DNA of 64,000 nt from Linanthus parryae. Taxonomy: Eukaryota; Streptophyta; Magnoliopsida; Ericales; Polemoniaceae. Every line of letters starts with the position of its first letter. Positions within the stretch are counted from its first letter, which is position 1. Both the position numbers and the translations under genes were made by a program. The stretch spans positions 112,509,504 to 112,573,503 of the forward strand of contig JALGPY010000004.1 of the NCBI GenBank assembly GCA_023055425.1. Reading direction: 5' to 3'. Shown in pieces: positions 11,003-22,200 of this stretch. The notes under the pieces were generated by a model that was not told the origin of the DNA, ran no database searches, and saw nothing but the letters and a program-made list of their open reading frames with translations.

Positions 11003-11062
11003 GTCCCACATCGGTACAGTGGAGCGCAAGACCAAGGAAGTAGATTCGCAGGAGTATTTAAA
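11003..11062 (+). promoter_or_regulatory. U1 promoter: USE and TATA-like box
   Basis: GTCCCACATCG at 11003-11013 matches the plant snRNA upstream sequence element; TATTTAAA at 11055-11062. The element starts 84 bases before U1 nucleotide 1. Confidence 0.9.
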
Positions 11063-11086
11063 GACAGCTGGGTGCTACTGGGTTAA

Positions 11087-11248
11087 TTACTTACCTGGAC
11101 GGGGTGGATGAGTGATCAAGAAGGCTCATGGCCTAGGTTGGTGACCTCCACTGCACTTAGGAGGGGCATCAGCCTAAGATCCACACAAGCGGTGGAGTCT
11201 ACGTCATTTTTTGTTGCAACGGGGGCCTGCGTTCGCGCGGCCCCTACC
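11087..11248 (+). ncRNA. U1: U1 snRNA gene, copy 1
   Basis: U1 pairs with 5' splice sites in the U1 snRNP. The sequence has the 5' arm ACTTACCTGGAC (11089-11100) that pairs with the splice site, the stem-loop 1 segment GATCAAGAAGG, GGTTGGTGACCTCC, a Sm-type site CATTTTTTGTTG (about 11204-11215) and the terminal GGGGCCTGCGTTCGCGCGG stem. Nucleotide 1 is T rather than the usual A. A 3' box (AGTTGAA, 11256-11262) follows. The first loop region reads GGGGTGGATGAG, differing from the other copies. The 79-codon frame on this strand is only the RNA gene read as protein. Confidence 0.93.
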
Positions 11249-11262
11249 AATATTCAGTTGAA

Positions 11263-12098
11263 GCTTATTAGTGATTCTGTTCTGCTAGTTGCTGCCAGAA
11301 GTCTTCAATATACAACAATGGTTGAAGGCAGAAGGCATGAACACTAAAGAACTAGCTAGAAAAAACTTCTTTTGGCTTATCAAACACTGTAACTTGCAAG
11401 ATTTCAGTCAATGAGAATTCTTTTGGCTTATCAAAGCACTTAACCTGCCAAATGTTAAGTAACTTGCATGATTGCGGTAATCTCTTGTAAAATTGTAAAA
11501 TGGTTGCCGTAGTTGGCAAACTCACGTTGGCCATGTAACCAGCTCTTCCATGTGACATTGGACCACGGGGCAGCTGTGGTGGAAAGTGGCAGGAACTGAA
11601 TGACTAGTTCTAGTGAGTATCGTCCACTCCTCTTTTCTTAGCTTAACGATTAAACATTTGTAATTTCAATTTTTGCAGATCTCAATACATGTATCAGTGA
11701 AGATTTTGTAGGCAACTTCATCTTTCGAGCACCTACAACCAGAGTATAACGACTTCTTTGGATAAGAAGAGAGCAGCAGACAACAGAAGAGGGTCGTGAT
11801 GCTTTTTACCCAGAGACGATGGAAAGATTTTGTTGGCATCTAATGCTACGTTGGAAACTTTTTGTGTATTTTCTGTAATCCCCATTCAGATATAAAGAGT
11901 AAAGATCTGTAACAACATGTTAGTATAAAAATACTACAGTACTACTAGTATCATTTGAATTTCACTAATCTTTGAATAGTTAATGATAAACGTATGGTGT
12001 TAGACGGGGTCGTTCCGGGCATAGCACAAATTACCGAATAAAAACAAAGATTGACACAAATCATAGGACCCAAAACGTAACCAAGAGTGTTACTTCAC
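11263..12098. other. Host spacer between U1 copy 1 and RPB4 copy 1
   Basis: 11340-11870 matches 23400-23800 and in part 47400-47640. It includes a short piece of PB1-gene 5' exon (about 11685-11765: CATCTTTCGAGCACC region). 11880-12098 matches 47650-47874 and 54730-54962. No intact gene. Confidence 0.6.
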
Positions 12099-12149
12099 GT
12101 CCCACATCGAGACTAGACTAAAGGATGAAGAGAGAAAGCTGCTTATAAA
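12099..12149 (+). promoter_or_regulatory. snRNA-like promoter upstream of RPB4 copy 1
   Basis: GTCCCACATCG at 12099-12109, 33 bases, then TTATAAA at 12143-12149. Same arrangement in front of the other two RPB4 copies. Confidence 0.6.
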
Positions 12150-12212
12150 CTAAATCCCCTGGCACTATTCTTCATTGTCTGATTAATCTCTCTCTTTTTT
12201 ACAACAAAGAGC

Positions 12213-12575
12213 ATGTCTGGAGAAGTGGGAAAAATTGCAATTGAGTTGTCGGGAACTGGAGGTGAGTTGTTTACTGATGCCAAATGCTTGATGAATAGTG
12301 AAGTTGCACTGATTCTGGAACACAAGCTTCAGCAGCGTTTTGGTCAATACAAGAATCAAGATTCCGTCCGACAGGCTCGAGAAATCCTAAGTAGACATGA
12401 TCATCAGTTGGACCAATTTGAGCTTTGCATACTTGGGGATTTTGGCCCATAGACGGTGGATGAGGCTATAGCTATGGTCCCTTCTATTCGGGATACAAGA
12501 CATGCCAAGACATTTGATGACGAGGCTATCAAGAAACTGTTGGGTGACTTATCAATGATCAAGAAATTTGAGTAA
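12213..12575 (+). pseudogene. NRPB4: RPB4 copy 1, broken
   Basis: Nearly identical to the intact gene at 47989. Two lesions: an in-frame 60-base deletion after codon 39 (the segment from QMADDD to HVQ is missing, with GCAG at both edges), and a nonsense TAG at 12450 where the intact copy has CAG/GAG-type sequence (GGCCCAGAGACGG). The rest is readable to KKFE-TAA at 12573-12575. The deletion removes part of the helix that packs on RPB7, so even readthrough would not give a normal subunit. Confidence 0.9.
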
Positions 12576-13380
12576 TGTATAATGCTGCTTTTGCAAATTA
12601 TCTATCGGCATTGTGGAGTTCCTTCATGTTTCAGACATATAAATGACTTATGTTAGGGTCTTTAAGTTCATAGTCAATTCAATTGATCTACTTGTTATCT
12701 CTATATATATATATAAAAGCAGACAAGTGCTAAGGTTTAATCTGAGCATGCCATTTGTCATTTGAAAGCTCTCATTATGAGAACAAATGTCGCCTACATG
12801 GACTACCCAACCAATAATTATAGTCCACATATAAAAAAATTAAACTAGAAATGTGACGTGGAAAATTAGTCATCACAATTTTAATTACCTCATTTATTAT
12901 TTTATGAGTCACCACTAATAGCCTTAATGACAAAGGGGGTTACAATCTACTATTAATTATATTGGACAGTAAACTTAAGTTTTTTTCTTTTTTGATTTTC
13001 TTAGTTTTGTGCACCAGAATTCATATTTTTGATTTATTGTATCACGAGATTATTTTAATGAAAAATGAATTCTCAAATTCCCCAAATTATGACTAAGTAA
13101 ACATTTGCAACATCACCACACCTGCACCTGCATCTGATCTTTTAAAAATATACTTACCATTGTTTCTTAAAATGTTTTTTCTAACATTTATGTACTTATT
13201 CTTTTAATAAAAATTTATACACACATTAATTCCTATATCGTTGTTTTAAAACATGGTCTTAAATTTTAATTATATCTTAATACTTCTAACATTTAACTTA
13301 ACAAGTGATATTTACTACACATTGCAAGATATCTAAAGTTTCATTGGCGAGATGTATTTTAAAATTAGTTCATCTGGTCC

Positions 13381-13541
13381 TTTTTTTAGACAACTTTACA
13401 ACTGATTATGATTTTTGTTGTTGAGAAAACTTTTATTTTCTTTCAGAAAAATAATTATGATTTATTGTCATAAGTGATACTCGAACTCTATGACCTGCGG
13501 AGATCTTTCAAAGCCCTAACCACCAAGCCACTGGGAAGTTC
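13381..13541 (-). repeat. SINE-like tRNA-derived fragment
   Basis: On the minus strand 13541-13478 resembles a Pol III promoter: a box-A-like TGGCTTGGTGG and, about 35 bases on, a box-B-like GAGTTCGAGTATC, the usual head of plant tRNA-derived SINEs. The body is AT rich and ends near an A-rich tail (T-run on plus at about 13381). Flanking duplications not found, so limits are approximate. Confidence 0.55.
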
Positions 13542-13595
13542 TTAAATCATAATCATTTCTTAAATCTTAAAAAATGATTATGATTTAAGAACTTC
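13535..13595. repeat. Perfect 24-bp inverted repeat with 13-base loop
   Basis: 13535-13558 is exactly the reverse complement of 13572-13595. Transcribed on either strand it would make a 24-bp perfect hairpin. It adjoins the SINE-like head. Confidence 0.9.
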
Positions 13596-13994
13596 TTTTT
13601 CATTTTTTTCGTTACTCTGTATATTTGTAATAATTATTTATTTGAATCTCGTAGCGGTACTATTTTTTTTACTAATATTGATATTTGATTTTGTGATACA
13701 GTTTTACAAATAATATTGGACACAATACTTTCTGAAGTACTCTACTTATTTCTTTAAATATGTAGTTCTTTGAATAAATTTGTATCTAATAAGTATTAAA
13801 ATATATTAATTATTTTATCTTTTCTTTCTGAATTGGAGTCACAATCTCCTATTCCGATAAATATGTTTGTAAATAAATTTGTATTAAATTATTATTTTCC
13901 GAAATATAGGTCACCGGAGCGTGTCCCTCAAGGGGAACGGGTGATTTCACTGCACTCATGCTGCTATATGGGTAAATGCGACACAGAAGTACTT

Positions 13995-14880
13995 TTTATT
14001 CCTTAAAATGAAAAAAATTGTGATGAATTTAATAAATAAAAAAATGTTGCACGTACTAAGCGTGTACAAATCAAAAAATGTAAATTTGAGTATATACCGA
14101 ATGGCACACATGTGTTGTTTAACAAATAGGATAAATGACACTAAACATACATAGAATTTGACACTTCTAACACTAAACCTCCAACACTTTAATTTCATTG
14201 AGAAATCCGGAGCACATTTCATTTTGAGACAAATGCCCTGCAATTGTTACGAGGGTTAAATTTGATTAACAAAATTTTCAGTAAATGAAAAAAGTTGTGA
14301 TGAATTTAGTAAATCAAATTTTTTTGTATGTACTAAGCGTGTACAAATCGAAAAATGTAAATTTGAGTATATACCAAATGGCACACATGTGTTGTTCAAC
14401 AAATAGGATAATGACACTAAACCTACATGGAATTTGACACTTCTAAGGGCATCTCCAATAGTAGTAGGTATATTTTGCATGTTTTAAATTTTGCATGATA
14501 TGCATTTGTAGTTTTGCTCCAGCAGTAAAATACAATTTATACATTTTGTACTTATGAGAAGTTAAAATATACATATAAAAGATGCATGAGAGGAGAGAGA
14601 TAGACACAAAATTTTGCATGCCTACTTTCTTGCTAGCTATTAATGGAGTGGACGATGCATGTTCTGCAAAATGCATGAGCATATGCATTGTCTATTGGAT
14701 GCCAATTTTTCATCATATTCTTTATATTTTACATTTTGCATAGACTAATGGAGATGCCCTAACACTAATCCTCCAACACTTTAATTTCATTGAGAAACCC
14801 CGAGCACATTTCATTTTGAGACAAATGCCCTGCAATTATTATGAGGGTTAAATTTGATTAACAAAATTTTCCGTAACGCC
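13995..14880. repeat. 277-bp tandem duplication inside the Helitron
   Basis: Copy 1 about 13995-14271; copy 2 about 14272-14446 continuing at 14763-14880, split by the Tourist MITE. Shared landmarks include ATTTGAGTATATACC and GGCACACATGTGTTGTT. The MITE is younger than the duplication. Confidence 0.85.
14447..14759. mobile_element. Tourist-like MITE (313 bp)
   Basis: Terminal inverted repeats GGGCATCTCCAATAGT / ACTAATGGAGATGCCC (15 of 16) and a 3-bp target duplication TAA (14444-14446 and 14760-14762), the PIF/Harbinger pattern. No coding capacity. Inserted in copy 2 of a tandem duplication whose copy 1 supplies the empty site. Confidence 0.9.
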
Positions 14881-15588
14881 CATCACGAGATGGGTATTAC
14901 AGTTCGTCATGTGCTGGAGATTTAGTGTCACAAGCCAGACTACATACATGTTTATTGTCATTTTTCATAATAAATACGAACTAATACACACACGTGACAT
15001 GTGAACCATCATATTGAAAAATTACGTAAGAAGAATAATTTTTTTTAGAGAACAAGATTAAAATTTATTGAGGAACATGAACAAGGGGCGCACCTAAAGG
15101 GAACAACCACTCAATATTTATTTTCTATACTTTTCTTGTGGGTTTATTTAAATAAGCGCCTCACATTCTTAACATTACAACCTCGATTGTTGGTATTTCT
15201 GTTGAGTTATCACACTTTAATTTGATAGCTTTCATTTTTATTTTGTCATTGTGTCTAAATTTGTCCAGACTATATTAAGTTTTCGCCCCACAACATATAT
15301 TTCTCTTAATTAAAATTATATTTTGACTCTAAATATATTTAATGGGCCATAGAATCAACATTTAAATTTGTTACATCTTTTTTTTTTTTTGAGAAAATTT
15401 GTTGGTTACAACTTTTACGCTCCCACTATGTTAAATTTTTCGGTATGCCCTTAGCATGAACATGATTATAGTTGGTTAGTACCAACCGCATTATCATACA
15501 TAATGTGAGGTAAGATAAATATTTTACATCATTTGTAAGGAAATACAGTAAATGCCCCTGTAGTGGAATACCATTTTTTTGTGCAAAT

Positions 15589-15616
15589 CCGCGCTTTAGC
15601 GCGGGGTACCGCCTAG
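15589..15616 (+). other. Helitron 3' terminal hairpin and CTAG end
   Basis: CCGCGC-TTTA-GCGCGG (15589-15604), then eight bases, then CTAG. This is the standard Helitron transposition terminator. Confidence 0.92.
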
Positions 15617-16854
15617 TTGTTATTTATATCCAGTAAACGACTTTTTTGGAAGTGGAACAAATGCTAGTGTTTAGGCTCTAGTTGCTATTAATGCTGCCTA
15701 CATATGAATTTGTCGGTGTTCTCATAGATTAGCTACTACTTTATATCGGATTCGTTACTACCATTGCATTGAATGTGTATATTGGAAGCGATTAATAGTG
15801 CTATACCATGCTGAACCTCAGTCTGACCATAGCAATGTAAATTCGAAGAACTATACAAAGATCAATTGGTGTAGTCCGAAGAAGCTTCCTAGCAACAGGG
15901 ATGGATTCATATCATTAATTCGTACATGCCCAGCGGATATATCACTCAAGTAACTACCCATCCAATGTGATGCCAAAAATGCAGGTATCTGCTCAATCCA
16001 CAATACAATTTCAATCCGTAAACCATGAGAATGGTAAGTATAATACTTTAAGAAGTTTGGAGGTCCTGGAGCATTTTGGCAGACGAAATATTTTGAGTTT
16101 TACATAGACTTTCAAGTAACTAATGCAGTTTTTGAACCTTAAAAAGCTGCTGGGTTTGTTATCCTAATATAGACTAGAGATTTCAGCACCCAGTGCAGCA
16201 TATAATAGACATGCTGATTATGTCAAAAACATGGCTTGCTATATGATCTGTAACTAGATCAAATTTAGTTGAATGGTTTGGGTTTGACATACCCGGAGAT
16301 TTTAGCACAATGCAGGAACCTAACATTTTGTGAAACTAAAGAATTTTGCATTTGCAAATGCCCGAGTACAAAAAAGACTTGTCACATCCTTAGCCTTAAC
16401 AGAAGAGCTACTTCATGTATGCCATAGGTTTCCTTTCCCTGCAACCCCATGAAATGACTTGTTATGTTTCTTACAGAGCGTAATTTATTTTGAGATGTGA
16501 TAATCTGGGATGCTTCATGGAAGTGACCGTCTTATAGTGTAGGTGGAAGTTTTTTTAGCTCAGACAAAAGAACTTGACTTAATAATTGGTTTCTGTTTGG
16601 TTTGTCTGTTTGAAAGGTTAATGCCATACACTAATACTGGGTGTGCGGAACTCTTTTACGAACATGCCCAAATATGCTATTTAGCAAATATATGCAGCTA
16701 AACAGAACAATTGAAGCGTTCTGGTAGGCAACTGTTACTCATTGTTGCACATTGAAGCGTTCTGGTAGGCAACTGTTACTCATTGTTGCACATTGAAGCG
16801 TTCTGATAGGCAACAAGAAGGAAAAACAGAACAATTAAGTTTTAACTGAATATT
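15617..16854. other. Host spacer downstream of RPB4 copy 1
   Basis: Matches 48534-50253 and 55956-57215. The minus strand has a frame in all three copies (here about 15860-16030; WIEQIPAFLASHW, then SAGHVR) but no family is recognised and no complete gene is visible. 16700-16815 holds short tandem repeats containing GAAGCGTTCTGGTAGGC. Confidence 0.55.
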
Positions 16855-17059
16855 GGTAGGGGCCGCGCGGACGCAGGCCCCCGCTGCAACAAATAATGAC
16901 GTAGACTCCACCGCTTGGGCGGATCTTAGGCTAGTGCCCCTCCTAAGTGCAAGCTTGGGCGGATCTTAGGCTAGTGCCCCTCCTAAGTGCAATGGAGGTC
17001 ACCAACCTAGGCCATGAGCCTTCTTGATCGCTCATTGTTGACCCCGTCCAGGTAAGTAA
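16855..17059 (-). ncRNA. U1: U1 snRNA gene, copy 2, with 40-base internal duplication
   Basis: Minus strand starts at 17059 with the TACTTACCTGGAC arm and carries all U1 landmarks to GGGGCC...CC at 16855. A 40-base segment is duplicated in tandem (16913-16952 and 16953-16992), which lengthens the RNA to 205 nucleotides and duplicates a piece of the central stem-loops, so a normal fold is unlikely. 3' box AGTTAAA on the minus strand at 16847-16841. Probably a pseudogene, or recently damaged. Confidence 0.9.
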
Positions 17060-17083
17060 TTAACCCAGTAGCACCCAGCTCTC

Positions 17084-17143
17084 TTTAAGTACTCCTGCAC
17101 GTCTACTTCCTTGGTCTTGTGCTCCTCAGTATCGATGTGGGAT
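17084..17143 (-). promoter_or_regulatory. U1 copy 2 promoter
   Basis: Minus strand ATCCCACATCG at 17143-17133 (USE) and TACTTAAA at 17091-17084, a TATA-like box changed from TATTTAAA. Confidence 0.85.
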
Positions 17144-17180
17144 TTATAGCCAATAAAAGTAGCTAACAACTTCAATTTTC

Positions 17181-17440
17181 TTCACTGGGAATGGAGGTTG
17201 CTCTCATCCAACAATTCTTACTTGTCATGCCTTCTCATCCAACAATTCTTACTTGTCATGCCTGGGAAGTAAGAATTGTTACTTGGCATGACTTCACTGG
17301 GAATGGAGGTTGCTCTCATCCAACAATTCTTACTTGTCATGCCTTCTCATCCAACAATTCTTACTTGTCATGCCTTTGGTACTAGTCTTAATTCACACCA
17401 CCAGCCATGTGGTTATGGCTCAAGAGCTTCTTATAGTGAA
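17181..17440 (+). pseudogene. PB1-gene 5' exon remnant with internal repeats
   Basis: Contains scrambled pieces of the segment that in the gene at 58278-59531 encodes DFTGNG...CCDPTIPTSNALG and HQKPCGY. A block starting CACTGGGAATGGAGG repeats at 17182 and 17293 (111 bp), the motif CCAACAATTCTTACTTGTCATG occurs four times, and one inverted copy lies in between. Same structure at 50540-50800, so it predates that duplication. Confidence 0.75.
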
Positions 17441-17486
17441 GTGATAAATATGTTTCTCTTAATATGTTGTACTTACATATTCTCTT

Positions 17487-17852
17487 TGTTGGGAATATGC
17501 CTTGAATAAATGTCAAGGAGGTAGCAGGACCTCAAAACCGACCTGGGTGGGAGGTCGCACGACTTCTGATCTGGGCAGCGGGCTGGCAATTTAGAATTGT
17601 TTCCTTATGCGTTTTTGGTCCGTATTGGACGTTTCTTTGTGACCAAGCAAGCCTAGTAGGTCTATATAAACGTGTATAGGCATAGGCTAAGGTTGTGCGT
17701 TGTATTCGAGGTGTTTCTCTCTAATAAACAAGGGTTTTCGGGTCGTGGAGGTAGCTAGCTCATCGCTAGTGAACCATGTTATATCGGATGTGTTCTTGTC
17801 TTCTTGTTTTTCATCAATTCATCGTTCTCTAAGTTCTACCCGGATCATTACA
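17487..17852 (+). mobile_element. Solo LTR (366 bp), unit 1
   Basis: TGTTGGGAATATGCC ... GGATCATTACA with 5-bp target duplication CTCTT (17482-17486, 17853-17857). An uninterrupted homologous sequence is at about 10210-10225. The same insertion is at 50845-51167, so it occurred before the unit 1/unit 2 duplication. No internal retrotransposon sequence remains. Confidence 0.87.
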
Positions 17853-18303
17853 CTCTTGTTTGAAATTGCTTGAAAAGTCATGAATGATTCTCTGTGCATT
17901 GCTATCGTGAAATTACTCATTGGTTTTGAGTTACTAGCATCATGTCATAATTTGTTTGTGAGGTTGACAAATAAATGAACGAAACTAAAAAAAAAAATCC
18001 ACCCTGGGAGCCGACAATCTTTGGTCCATAAGAGGTGACAAGTTGCCCAATGTTTGTGTAGAAGGTGATCGATCTTGTAGCATTGAGCCGCTCTTATAAT
18101 TTATTTGTGAAGTTGACAATGTATCCTTCGATGCCAACAAATTCTTCCCACTGAAGAGAAATCTGCATAATTACAGAAATACAACACACATTAACAGTAT
18201 AAAAAGAAATACGAAGTACTTGGTGAAGAGACCTCTGTGCCCTAAGCAATTTACTAATTACCTGGACAGACATCATATAACTTTTTTTGAGGGAAACAAA
18301 CAT
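17853..18303. other. Duplicated host spacer flanking copia-2 on the left
   Basis: Same family as 10176-10860. It is cut by copia-2 at CATAT; the continuation is at 22983. No gene recognised. Confidence 0.7.
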
Positions 18304-18308
18304 CATAT

Positions 18309-18434
18309 TAATAGCGTAGCTAATTGTAGTATAGAATAATTATAGAGGTTTATCTGTAATTATTTGAGGATGAATTGTGTATATATCACTAATGAATAGA
18401 AAAGTCCGAGAGAGGACAATTTCACAAACCTTCA
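18309..18434 (+). repeat. copia-2 5' LTR
   Basis: 126 bp, TAATAGCGTAGC ... AACCTTCA, followed at once by the primer-binding site. Confidence 0.94.
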
Positions 18435-18446
18435 TGGTATCAGAGC
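18435..18446 (+). other. copia-2 primer-binding site (initiator tRNA-Met)
   Basis: TGGTATCAGAGC, 12 bases complementary to the initiator tRNA-Met 3' end. Confidence 0.94.
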
Positions 18447-19272
18447 AACCCTAGCATCAGCCGCCGCCGTTGCACATCTCCTACCAGTGCACTGCCACCG
18501 CCGCCTAGCGGTCTGTTCCTGTTCCACTCTGCTTCCGCGTCATATCCCTATCTCTCCCTTTCCGTCGCACACTGCGACGAAGTTAGTCCTCAAAACCGCC
18601 GCCCACTGCGACGGTGACCCATTGCGTCGCTTTCCCGATCGACCTCTCTGCGAACGAAGTCCGGACGCTCCCAAACACGCCTCCATAAGTCGCGTTCTTC
18701 ACTTCGGCTCCGATCCACGCGCCTGCTCAGCTCAGCGCGCGTTCCAGACCGTCGGCTCGTCCTCTCGGCTTCGACGGCTCGTCTTCTCGGCTTAATCGGC
18801 TCATCTTCTCAGCTTACAGTCGCCATCACTGATCGTGCGTCACAGTCGTTGCTTCCTTCCTCGACGATCTGCTCACTGTCTCGTTCACCCACCAGCAATC
18901 TCGCTTGCATCGAGTCATCAACAATTTAATTCCTCGCATTCGTCAGTCGCGGAAAAGAAGCGTTGAGGTTCTGTTTTTGATCACCTGTTCGGCGTTGTTG
19001 TCTCCTCTCTGCTAGGACGAACGGCGAATCAACCACCGCAACAGTCCCTTCATCAAGCCACGTATTGATTTTTGCAATACCCCATCTTTGCCAAAGTCAC
19101 CTACTCTGAACACCAATTAAGCATATGTGTGCAATACTTAATTCACACTTGATTTAGTTGGGGTTTTTTATTTAGTTGCTCACTGAGAATTAATAGTCTA
19201 TTGTTAATTCACATTTCTAGACAATTATTAATTGGGTTTGCTTTGAGCTCTACTGGTTTGTTGGTCCACGCA
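18447..19272 (+). other. copia-2 leader without gag
   Basis: 826 bp, CpG- and C-rich to about 18960, then AT rich. The frame at about 18487-18795 is Arg/Ser/Pro rich with no capsid motif. The capsid gene expected here is missing, as in copia-1. Confidence 0.65.
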
Positions 19273-22200
19273 ATGGCTGCCTACAAAATTGAACCCTCGA
19301 CTGCCTCCACGAAACAGTTCCACCCCGTGTCACAGGGTCGCTACAGTCACGGTTGTCGACGCCAATATCCCAGTAAAAGGCGGGGTCGTGCTCAACAATA
19401 CACTTCACCACCAGCCTCTCCTCACGGCAGTTGGGTGTGGTGTCCCGCCTCTTCATTTCCGGTCGCCTCACCATGCTCCTATCCCGCACCAAAGGATTGG
19501 GCACAGTCAGGACCCTCTCATCATGTCTCCATGTCAGGTATTCTTGGTGCAGGACCTGTCCAGTGTCCACAGGTTCTTGCTGCCTCTGCGGGTTCGTCTC
19601 CCTCTATTACTGCTCTGAGTTCGGAACTTGCTGGCATGACACTTAATGCTCCAGATAAGACTTGGTACATGGACTATGGTGCCTCCTCTCATCTCACATC
19701 TCAGACAGGTACTCTCTCCTCTGTCTCATCCAGTTCTCCAGTTTCCAATATGATGGTTGGTAATGGTATGCAAATTCCAGTGTGCGGTTCCGGTCAGCAG
19801 ACTATTACTACCCTTGCCCGTCCCCTACACCTCAAAAATGTCCTTCTTGCTCCAAATATTATTAAAAATCTTGTCTCTGTCCGTCAGTTCACCATTGATA
19901 ATAATGTCTCTATCGAGTTTGACCCGACTGGCTTCTCTGTGAAGGATCTTCACTCAAGGACCCTTTTACTTCGGAGCAATAGTTCAGGGGACCTATATCC
20001 TCTTATTTCTCCCCCGCCCCCTTCTCCATCCCAGTCTCTTGCCATTCTTCCAGCCCCTGTGTGGCACAACCGTCTTGGACATCCTGGTCGCCACGTCTTA
20101 GATCAACTTAGCTCTAGTCATTTCATTTCTTGTACTAAAACTGAGCAGACCGGGTTGTGCCATGCATGCCAACTCGGCAAACACGTTAGACTTCCCTTTT
20201 CCCCTTCACAATCTTGTACTGTGGCTCCGTTTGACATTATTCATAGTGATATTTGGACATCCCCTGTTGCTAGCAAATCAAATTTCAAGTATTATCTTCT
20301 CTTACTTGATGATTACTCACATTTTCTATGGGTTTTTCCTTTAAAACTCAAATCGGATGCTTTCACTCACTTCAAACAATTCCACACGTATGTGCATACC
20401 CAGTTTTCTCGTGACATCAAGAGTTTTCAATGCGACCTTGGGGGGGGGGGGAATTTGATAACTCTGTGTTTCATGAGTTCGCCAAGTCCAGTGGCCTTGT
20501 TTTTCGATTTGCTTGTCCTCAAACGTCTCCTCAAAACGGCAAGGCCGAACGTATGATACGTCGTATCAATGACATATCTCGTACCCTTCTCTCTCAGGCC
20601 TCCATGTCTCCACGCTTCTGGGTTGAGTCTGTCCTCACTGCTGTCTATCTCCACAACATTCTCCCCACCAAAGCTCTCAACGGTGGTATTCCTACCACGA
20701 TTCTCTATCACCGTCTTCCCGCATACGATCATCTTCGTACCTTTGGGTGTTTGTGTTACCCTAATTTGACTGCTATGTCTCCCCACAAGCTTTCCCCTCG
20801 GTCCACTCGATGTGTGTTTCTTGGTTACCCTTCGAATTTTCGTGGTTATTGGTGTCTCGACATCTCTACTGGTCGCATTCACATCTCTCGTCATGTTACG
20901 TTTGATGAGCATGTCTTCCCGTTTGCCACACCGAGTTCTGTGTCACTTCCCGGGCATACTGTCTCTGACCCCGACGATGGTCTTCCTCCTATAGATATGT
21001 CCGGTCATACTCACAACCCCTATGCTCCCTCTCGGCTAACCCCACCCTTCCCTCTTCACTACACTCGTCGCTCGGCCGCACCTCCTCCTGCTGCCTCGAC
21101 GCCACCTCAGCCTCCTCCAAATCAGGCTCCTCCTCAGCCTCCTGCCTCCCCACCTGTCACGGTTTCCCCGCTGTCTCCAGCACCAGACTCTCCTAACCCA
21201 CCGGCTCCACCTCTCTCCCCTCAGATGAGAACCCGATCCCAGCACGGTATCCATAAACCCATCTCCCGTCTCACTCTTCATGCCCAACTCCCTCCCACTG
21301 TCTCTCCTTTGCCCAAATCCCATGTGTCTGCCCTATCGGACCCGCACTGGAAAGCTGCGATGGATGATGAGTTTCAGGCTATGATCACGAATCAGACTTG
21401 GGAGTTGGTTCCTCGCCCAACTGGGGCAAACATTCTTCGGGCCATTTGGTTATTTCGTCACAAGTTCCGGGCTGATGGTACTCTTCAGCGGTACAAAGCC
21501 CGCCTAGTGGCCAACGGCAAATCACAGTTAGTGGGGGTTGACTGTGATGAGACTTTTAGTGTCGTGGTCAAACCAGCCACCATCCGCACTGTTCTCACCC
21601 TTGCTGTATCGCGTTCTTGGCGCATCCGTCAGTTGGATGTCAAGAATGCCTTTTTACATGGTGACTTGGATGAGGTCGTATATATGCAGCAGCCACCAGG
21701 TTATCGGGATCGTCTCCATCCGGATCATGTTTGCCGCCTCCGTAAGTCCCTCTATGGGCTGAAGCAGGCTCCTCGCGCTTGGTTTCAGCGCTTCGCTACT
21801 TTTCTCACAGGCTCAGTCGGGTTCTCTAGTTGTCGGTGTGATGAGTCTCTGTTTGTCTACAGTCAGGGACCCGATATTGTCTACCTCCTCCTCTATGTTG
21901 ACGATATCATCATTACAGGGTCCTCGCCTTCAGTTATACAGCGGATTATTTCTCAGCTCTCCACTGAGTTTGCTATGACTGATCTTGGACCTCTGCATCA
22001 TTTTCTGGGTATTGCTGTCACTCGGACTGACTCTGGTATGGTTCTCTCTCAGCGTCAGTATGCATATGAGATTCTCCAGCGTGCTTCGATGGTGGGTTGT
22101 AAGCCCGTTAGCACTCCGGTTGAGACTGGCTCCAAACTCATCGCTGGTTCAGGCCCTACGATTGATGATCCCACTCTCTACCGCAGTTTGGTCGGGGCTC

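Larger units (their letters stand above)
12698..15616 (+). mobile_element. Non-autonomous Helitron (2919 bp)
   Basis: Begins TCTCTATATATATA and ends CCGCCTAG, preceded by a GC hairpin. It sits exactly between host A (12697) and T (15617). The two other copies of the locus show the uninterrupted target (CTTGTTA/TTGTTATTTA) at 48533/48534 and 55955/55956. There is no target duplication. No Rep/helicase coding was found; the interior is AT rich and holds a tandem duplication, a Tourist MITE and a SINE-like head. Confidence 0.93.

Noticed and set aside
11108..11347. 79-codon frame beginning MSDQEGSWPRLV and its copies at 23246, 50178 and 57084
   Set aside because: It lies inside U1 snRNA and simply translates the RNA gene. 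Conservation comes from RNA function and duplication.
12099..12212. A hidden small nuclear or nucleolar RNA between the USE/TATA and the RPB4 start
   Set aside because: The 65 bases after the TATA box show no U2, U4, U5, U6, U12 or box C/D pattern, and the RPB4 frame starts soon after.
18487..18795. 102-codon frame in the copia-2 leader as a gag remnant
   Set aside because: Arg/Ser/Pro-rich without any capsid motif; CpG-rich leader composition explains its openness.
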